Notes under the pieces: generated by a model
The model's database searches: none
Told to the model about the DNA's origin: nothing
Seen by the model: the letters and a program-made list of their open reading frames with translations, nothing else
DNA from: Sphingobium sp. TKS
GTDB lineage: Bacteria > Pseudomonadota > Alphaproteobacteria > Sphingomonadales > Sphingomonadaceae
DNA length: 64,000 nt
Assembly (NCBI RefSeq): GCF_001563265.1
Contig: NZ_CP005083.1
Location: 2,235,001-2,299,000 of the forward strand
Direction of reading: 5' to 3'
In this document: positions 63,292-64,000 of the stretch, one piece after another
Position numbering within the stretch: position 1 is the stretch's first letter
How the letters are laid out: the number at the start of each line of letters is the position of its first letter
Position numbers and translations under genes: made by a program

Positions 63292-64000
63292 ATGCCAAAG
63301 CCATGCCCGGCGATCCGGCCTTGTCCCGGATCGGCGCCTGCCGTCGCGCTCGATCCCGCCATTCTCGCCACCATCGAGCGCCACGCCTGGTTCGCGTTCA
63401 GTCTGTCCGGCGGCAAGGACTCGACGGTCGCCGCGCATGCCACGATCGCATTGCTCGACCGGCTCGGTCATCCGCCTGACCGCCGCCTCGCCATTCATGC
63501 CGACCTCGGCCGCGCCGAATGGCGATCGACACCGGCCACCGTCGACGCGGTAGCGGCCCGACTCGGCTTGCCGCTGCTGGTCGTCCGGCGCGGTGCGGGC
63601 GATATGGTCGCGCGGTGGGAACAACGCTTCGAGAGCGGCAAACGCCGCTACGAGGCGCTCGAAACCTACAATCTCATCGGGCCATGGTCGTCATCCTCGC
63701 TCCGCTTCTGCACCTCGGAGATGAAGGCCCAGATCATCGGACCGGAGTTGGCGCGCCGCTTCCGCGGAGAAACGATCGTGTCCGTCGTCGGTCTGCGCCG
63801 CGAGGAAAGTGCCGTCCGGCGCACGACTCCCATCTCGCGCATCGACGACCGCTTCGCCAAAGCCCGAAATCAAGCGGGCACCCGCATGATCAGCTGGCAT
63901 CCGTTGGTCGATTGGACCGCCGATCAGGTTTTTGCGGCCCATGAGCGGCACGATCTCCCGCTCCACGAAGCCTACTGCCGCTATCATTCGACGCGTCTCT
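63292..64000 (+). CDS. PAPS-reductase-family (adenine nucleotide alpha hydrolase fold) protein, cut by the window end
   Basis: The frame from ATG 63292 stays open to the last base. The ATP-binding PP-loop FSLSGGKDSTVAAH is at 39-44, followed by IHADLGRAEWRSTPATVDAV, PWSSSSLRFCTSEMKAQII, VVGLRREESAVR and ISWHPLVDWTADQVFAAH. This matches phosphoadenylyl-sulphate reductase-like proteins, including those, such as DndC, that work in DNA phosphorothioation. AGGAG precedes the start. Dnd or sulphur partners are not in the window. Confidence 0.8.
   Translation, partial: MPKPCPAIRPCPGSAPAVALDPAILATIERHAWFAFSLSGGKDSTVAAHATIALLDRLGHPPDRRLAIHADLGRAEWRSTPATVDAVAARLGLPLLVVRRGAGDMVARWEQRFESGKRRYEALETYNLIGPWSSSSLRFCTSEMKAQIIGPELARRFRGETIVSVVGLRREESAVRRTTPISRIDDRFAKARNQAGTRMISWHPLVDWTADQVFAAHERHDLPLHEAYCRYHSTRL

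Noticed and set aside
1..64000. CRISPR array, tRNA or rRNA genes
   Set aside because: No regular spaced direct repeats and no tRNA or rRNA-like sequence was recognised by eye. A tRNAscan or Infernal run would be needed to exclude short RNA genes.

Overview
The window is high-GC DNA with the protein families and gene style of a sphingomonad (alphaproteobacterial order Sphingomonadales): a MucR-type regulator, a HisKA_2-type histidine kinase, FecI/FecR/TonB-receptor regulation, a lasso-peptide isopeptidase, and many small conserved proteins of unknown function. No rRNA, tRNA or core housekeeping gene was seen. Two primase-like proteins, a ParB-like protein, a strawberry-notch-type helicase, a DUF932 protein, several toxin-antitoxin loci and an IS element together suggest the accessory part of a plasmid or integrative element. 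No relaxase, type IV secretion gene or integrase is inside the window, so its type is undetermined.

Region 1 (1-14.9 kb): the end of a histidine kinase, small hypothetical genes, a broken copy of a 98-residue family, mucR, a DnaG-like primase, a phosphoketolase followed by two tandem flavodoxin-fold reductases, a frameshifted gene, a winged-helix protein, a CHC2/Toprim protein, a Phd/VapC-type toxin-antitoxin pair with a perfect operator palindrome, and two tandem nucleotidyltransferase-HEPN fusion genes.

Region 2 (15.1-24.8 kb): a complete lasso-peptide system of the astexin type. On the + strand lie an ECF sigma factor, a FecR anti-sigma factor, a TonB-dependent receptor and a lasso-peptide isopeptidase. 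Facing them on the - strand are a GntR regulator, a 45-residue precursor too short for ordinary ORF listing, a B protein (RRE plus leader peptidase) and a C macrolactam synthetase. The predicted core starts GLQSMGQPD and should close a Gly1-Asp9 ring. No D-type ABC exporter is present. The likely cycle is production, uptake or sensing through the receptor and FecR/FecI, then linearisation by the isopeptidase.

Region 3 (25.3-27.6 kb): toxin-antitoxin loci (an antitoxin beside a dead ParE, and an intact VapBC) and a winged-helix protein.

Region 4 (27.6-64 kb): ParB-like protein, giant strawberry-notch methyltransferase/helicase, then a long series of mostly unknown genes, many joined by 1-4 base overlaps. 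Several candidate DNA-modification genes stand out: a DpdA-like transglycosylase, a Mom-like protein, and a cytosine-C5 methyltransferase carrying nine internal repeats. A macro-domain protein, a thermonuclease and a PAPS-reductase-like protein (cut by the window end) are also here. Many transcription units in this region begin with a purine-only G/A tract 20-65 bases before the start codon. An IS1380-family element at 44.9-46.5 kb and a neighbouring thioesterase/MarR pair with a REP-like palindrome look like later insertions. Duplication and decay are frequent: a three-way split gene, a 3' fragment of the mom-like gene, two toxins with in-frame stops and several frameshifts.
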